Made by a program: the position numbers and the translations under genes
Assembly: GCA_029248825.1 (NCBI GenBank)
Contig: JAQWIP010000091.1
Coordinates: 1-6,697, forward strand
Source of the DNA: Alphaproteobacteria bacterium
Lineage (GTDB): Bacteria; Pseudomonadota; Alphaproteobacteria; RS24
Direction: 5' to 3'
Length of the DNA stretch: 6,697 nucleotides
Notes under the pieces: model-generated
The model's database searches: none
Seen by the model: only the letters and a program-made list of their open reading frames with translations
Told to the model about the DNA's origin: nothing
Part shown: piece by piece, positions 4,482 to 6,697 of the stretch
How the letters are laid out: every line of letters starts with the position of its first letter
Position numbering within the stretch: position 1 is the first letter of the stretch

Positions 4482-5492
4482 TTAGTTTTTGCTTTGATCC
4501 ACCAATTGATTGGCCGAAATCCAAGGCATTTTGCTGCGCAACTCTGTGCCGACTTTTTCAATCGGATGCGCATCATTCACTTTGCGGAATTCTTTAATCT
4601 CTTCTTGTCCACCCTGCATCCAGCGATCGGTAAACTTGCCAGTTTGAATATCCTCAAGGATTTTTTTCATCTCGGCTTTGGTTTCGCTGGTCACAACGCG
4701 CGGGCCCGACACATATTCGCCGAACTCGGCCGTGTTGGAAATCGAGTAGTTCATGTTCGAAATGCCGCCCTCGTAAATCAGGTCGACGATGAGTTTCACT
4801 TCGTGCAAGCACTCGAAATATGCCATCTCGGCTGGATAGCCAGCTTCGGTCAGCGTTTCGTAACCCGCTTTAATCAACTCGACAACACCGCCGCATAAAA
4901 CAGCCTGCTCGCCGAACAAGTCGGTTTCGCATTCGTCGCGGAACGTCGTCTCAATGATGCCCGAACGACCGCCGCCCACGCCACATGCGTAAGACATAGC
5001 CAAATCACGCGCCGAACCCGAAGCGTCTTGCGCCACAGCGACCAGACATGGCACACCGCCGCCTTTGGCGTATTCGCCGCGCACCGTGTGGCCGGGGCCT
5101 TTGGGAGCCACCATCGACACATCCAAATCTGGACGCGCTTGGATGAGGCCGAAGTGAATGGCCAAACCGTGGGCAAACATCAACGTGCCGCCTTCGCGGA
5201 TATTCTCGGCGATGTCCGCGTTATAGATGTCTTTTTGCAATTCATCTGGCGTCAAAATCATCACGACATCGGCCCAAGCGGAAGCTTCGGCAATGGTTTT
5301 CACCGCAATGCCCTCGGCTTCGGCTTTGGCGGCCGAGGCAGAGCCAGCGCGCAAGCCAACGCAGATATCGCTAACACCGCTATCGCGCAGGTTTAGCAAA
5401 TGTGCATGGCCTTGAGAGCCATAGCCAATCACAGCTACTTTTTTGCCTTTAATCAGGTTTACATCCGCGTCGCGGTCATACAGCATTTCCAT
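4482..5492 (-). CDS. ilvC: Ketol-acid reductoisomerase, class I
   Basis: A 336-residue cytoplasmic enzyme that isomerises and reduces acetolactate and acetohydroxybutyrate to the dihydroxy acids of valine, leucine and isoleucine synthesis. The Rossmann motif GYGSQG is at 23-28. The cofactor loop has Arg48, Ser51 and Ser53, the pattern associated with NADPH use. The expected active-site residues are all visible: His108 (MFAHGLAIHF), Lys131 (KGPGH), the magnesium ligands Asp191 and Glu195 (TDLFGEQ), Glu227 and Glu231 (ECLHE), and Ser252 (YSISNTAEFG). Length matches the short class I form. The ATG at 5492 has AAGGA eight bases upstream. It follows ilvN by 38 bases and is the last gene before the terminator, so it is probably co-transcribed with ilvB and ilvN. 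Confidence 0.98.
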   Translation of the reverse strand: MEMLYDRDADVNLIKGKKVAVIGYGSQGHAHLLNLRDSGVSDICVGLRAGSASAAKAEAEGIAVKTIAEASAWADVVMILTPDELQKDIYNADIAENIREGGTLMFAHGLAIHFGLIQARPDLDVSMVAPKGPGHTVRGEYAKGGGVPCLVAVAQDASGSARDLAMSYACGVGGGRSGIIETTFRDECETDLFGEQAVLCGGVVELIKAGYETLTEAGYPAEMAYFECLHEVKLIVDLIYEGGISNMNYSISNTAEFGEYVSGPRVVTSETKAEMKKILEDIQTGKFTDRWMQGGQEEIKEFRKVNDAHPIEKVGTELRSKMPWISANQLVDQSKN

Positions 5493-5530
5493 CCATCTAT
5501 TCCTTAAAGTCTGGTTAGAGTTTCGTTCAA

Positions 5531-6043
5531 TTACATAGCTTCGGGGCCACGCGAGATAGCCGCCGCGCCTGTGCGCGAAACTTCTCGAAGACCCAGAGGT
5601 TTCATCAGCCCGATAAAGGCATCAATTTTTTCGGTATTGCCGGTAATCTCAAAGACGAAACTATCCGGCGTCGCATCCACCACGCGGGCGCGAAACGCCT
5701 CCGACATGCGAAGCGCTTCGACACGGGCATCGCCCTTGCCTGTCACTTTTACCAAAGCCAATTCGCGCTCGACACTGTCGCATTCGACCGTCAAATCGAC
5801 CACCCGATGCACCGGCACCAAGCGACCCAATTGGGCTTTAATTTGTTCAATAATGGGCGGCGTGCCAAGCGTCACAATCGTGATGCGAGACATATGCTCT
5901 TGCTCGTCCACCTCGGCCACCGTCAGGCTGTCGATATTATAGCCACGGCCCGAAAACAGACCGATGACGCGCGCCAAAACCCCCGCCTCATTATCTACGA
6001 GGACGGATAGCGTATGCCGCTCAATTTGATTTTCTGCGCTCAT
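5531..6043 (-). CDS. ilvN: Acetolactate synthase regulatory (small) subunit
   Basis: A 170-residue regulatory subunit that binds the catalytic IlvB subunit, activates it and confers valine feedback. An N-terminal ACT domain (about 9-83: RHTLSVLVDNEAGVLARVIGLFSGRGYNI) is followed by the small-subunit C-terminal domain (about 96-168). Asn18, Gly21 and Asn36 line up with E. coli IlvH Asn11, Gly14 and Asn29, positions known to matter for valine binding, so feedback control is expected. The start at 6043 has AAGAAGG six bases upstream and gives the usual short lead into the ACT domain. An in-frame ATG at 6076 also has a GAGAGG seven bases upstream and would add 11 residues; it cannot be excluded. 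The gene lies 93 bases after ilvB and 38 before ilvC. It is often named ilvH in alphaproteobacteria. Confidence 0.95.
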   Translation of the reverse strand: MSAENQIERHTLSVLVDNEAGVLARVIGLFSGRGYNIDSLTVAEVDEQEHMSRITIVTLGTPPIIEQIKAQLGRLVPVHRVVDLTVECDSVERELALVKVTGKGDARVEALRMSEAFRARVVDATPDSFVFEITGNTEKIDAFIGLMKPLGLREVSRTGAAAISRGPEAM

Positions 6044-6136
6044 CTTCAACCTTCTTAAATCGGCCTTACGACCCATTCCTGCGCCTCTCTATAGCGCACT
6101 CATTGGGTGGTTAAAAGCCCGTTTATTCGCCCTCAT

Positions 6137-6697
6137 TTAAACCAGCGCTTTGCCCGCATCCGAGACTTCAATATCCAAGCCTTCGCTATCGGCCAGCAGC
6201 ATTTCATTATGCGCCGCGCCCGATGGAATCATCGGGAAGCAGTTTTCGTCTTTGGTGACGATGCAATCGAAAATAACGGGGCCTGGCGTATCTACCATGC
6301 GCTTAATCGCATCGTCTAATTCGGCTGGCGTTTCGGCACGAATGCCTGTGGCGCCATAGGCTTCTGCCAATTTCACGAAATCCGGCAGCGCCTCCGAATA
6401 GGAGCTGGAATAGCGCCCGCCGTGCAGCAATTCCTGCCATTGGCGCACCATGCCCATATATTCATTGTTCAAGATGAAAATCTTAATCGGCAGACGATAT
6501 TGCACCGCTGTCGAGATTTCCTGCATGGTCATTTGCACCGAGGCTTCGCCAGCAATATCGATAACCAGACTTTTGGGGTGCGCCACTTGCACACCAACCG
6601 CCGCCGGAATGCCATAGCCCATCGTGCCAAGCCCGCCAGAGGTCATCCAGCGATTGGGGTCTTCAAAACGATAATATTGTGCCGCCCACATTTGGTG
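6137..6697 (-). CDS. ilvB: Acetolactate synthase catalytic (large) subunit, C-terminal part
   Basis: The last 186 residues of the thiamine-diphosphate enzyme that joins two pyruvates, or pyruvate and 2-ketobutyrate, to start branched-chain amino acid synthesis. The frame runs off the right edge, so the methionine near 6691 is internal (HQMWAAQYYRF is a conserved interior motif). The piece holds the C-terminal cofactor-binding domain: GGLGTMGYGIPAAVG, the cofactor motif as GEAS (partial residues 50-53, where many relatives have GDGS), the second half NNEYMGMVRQWQE (77-89) and PMIPSGAAHNEM near the end. Glu for Asp in the metal-binding motif is, as I recall, common in alphaproteobacterial enzymes and not a sign of inactivity. 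The gene is also called ilvI or ilvG elsewhere. ilvN follows 93 bases downstream. Confidence 0.96.
   Translation of the reverse strand, partial: HQMWAAQYYRFEDPNRWMTSGGLGTMGYGIPAAVGVQVAHPKSLVIDIAGEASVQMTMQEISTAVQYRLPIKIFILNNEYMGMVRQWQELLHGGRYSSSYSEALPDFVKLAEAYGATGIRAETPAELDDAIKRMVDTPGPVIFDCIVTKDENCFPMIPSGAAHNEMLLADSEGLDIEVSDAGKALV

Noticed and set aside
1..6697. CRISPR arrays, insertion sequences, phage genes, tRNA or rRNA genes, toxin-antitoxin pairs
   Set aside because: No direct repeat array, transposase, integrase, tRNA-like fold or paired small toxin and antitoxin genes were seen on reading both strands.

Overview
The window looks like a chromosomal stretch of an alphaproteobacterium. 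The evidence is the protein sequences of LeuA, IlvC, IlvN and IlvB, including the IlvB cofactor motif in its GEAS form, and an MreB N-terminus next to leuA. The genus cannot be told from sequence alone. I see no phage, insertion sequence, CRISPR array or tRNA.

Layout, right to left on the minus strand. The end of ilvB (6697-6137, cut by the window edge), ilvN (6043-5531) and ilvC (5492-4482) form an ilvBNC operon for the shared early steps of valine, isoleucine and leucine synthesis. It ends at a strong bidirectional hairpin terminator (4430-4460). A plus-strand outer-membrane lipoprotein of the SlyB / glycine-zipper type (3885-4421) converges on the same terminator. Before it lies a small possible plus-strand membrane peptide gene (3610-3747) with its own good terminator (3773-3833). 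Leftward on the minus strand follow a DoxX-like membrane protein (3559-3077) that seems to lack its usual N-terminus, a LysR-type regulator (3000-2071), a 335-base gene-free region, leuA (1735-167) and, 26 bases after leuA, the start of mreB (140-1, cut by the window edge).

The pathway genes fit together. IlvBN and IlvC make the dihydroxy acids. LeuA takes 2-ketoisovalerate, the valine precursor formed one step later, into leucine synthesis. The two biosynthetic blocks lie only about 2.7 kb apart, separated by unrelated-looking genes. mreB (cell shape) sits so close behind leuA, with no terminator between, that read-through is likely.

The most interesting signal is in the leuA leader. A 10-nt stretch (1866-1857, minus strand) is perfectly complementary to the leuA Shine-Dalgarno region (1750-1741). 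The bases between them can form three further nested helices, giving a three-way-junction RNA whose closing helix would hide the ribosome binding site. This looks like a translational riboswitch or another cis-acting RNA, and it matches no class I recognise. A smaller two-state hairpin may sit over the ribosome binding site of the lipoprotein gene. The middle block (doxX, lysR, the small gene) lacks Shine-Dalgarno sequences, unlike every biosynthetic gene here.
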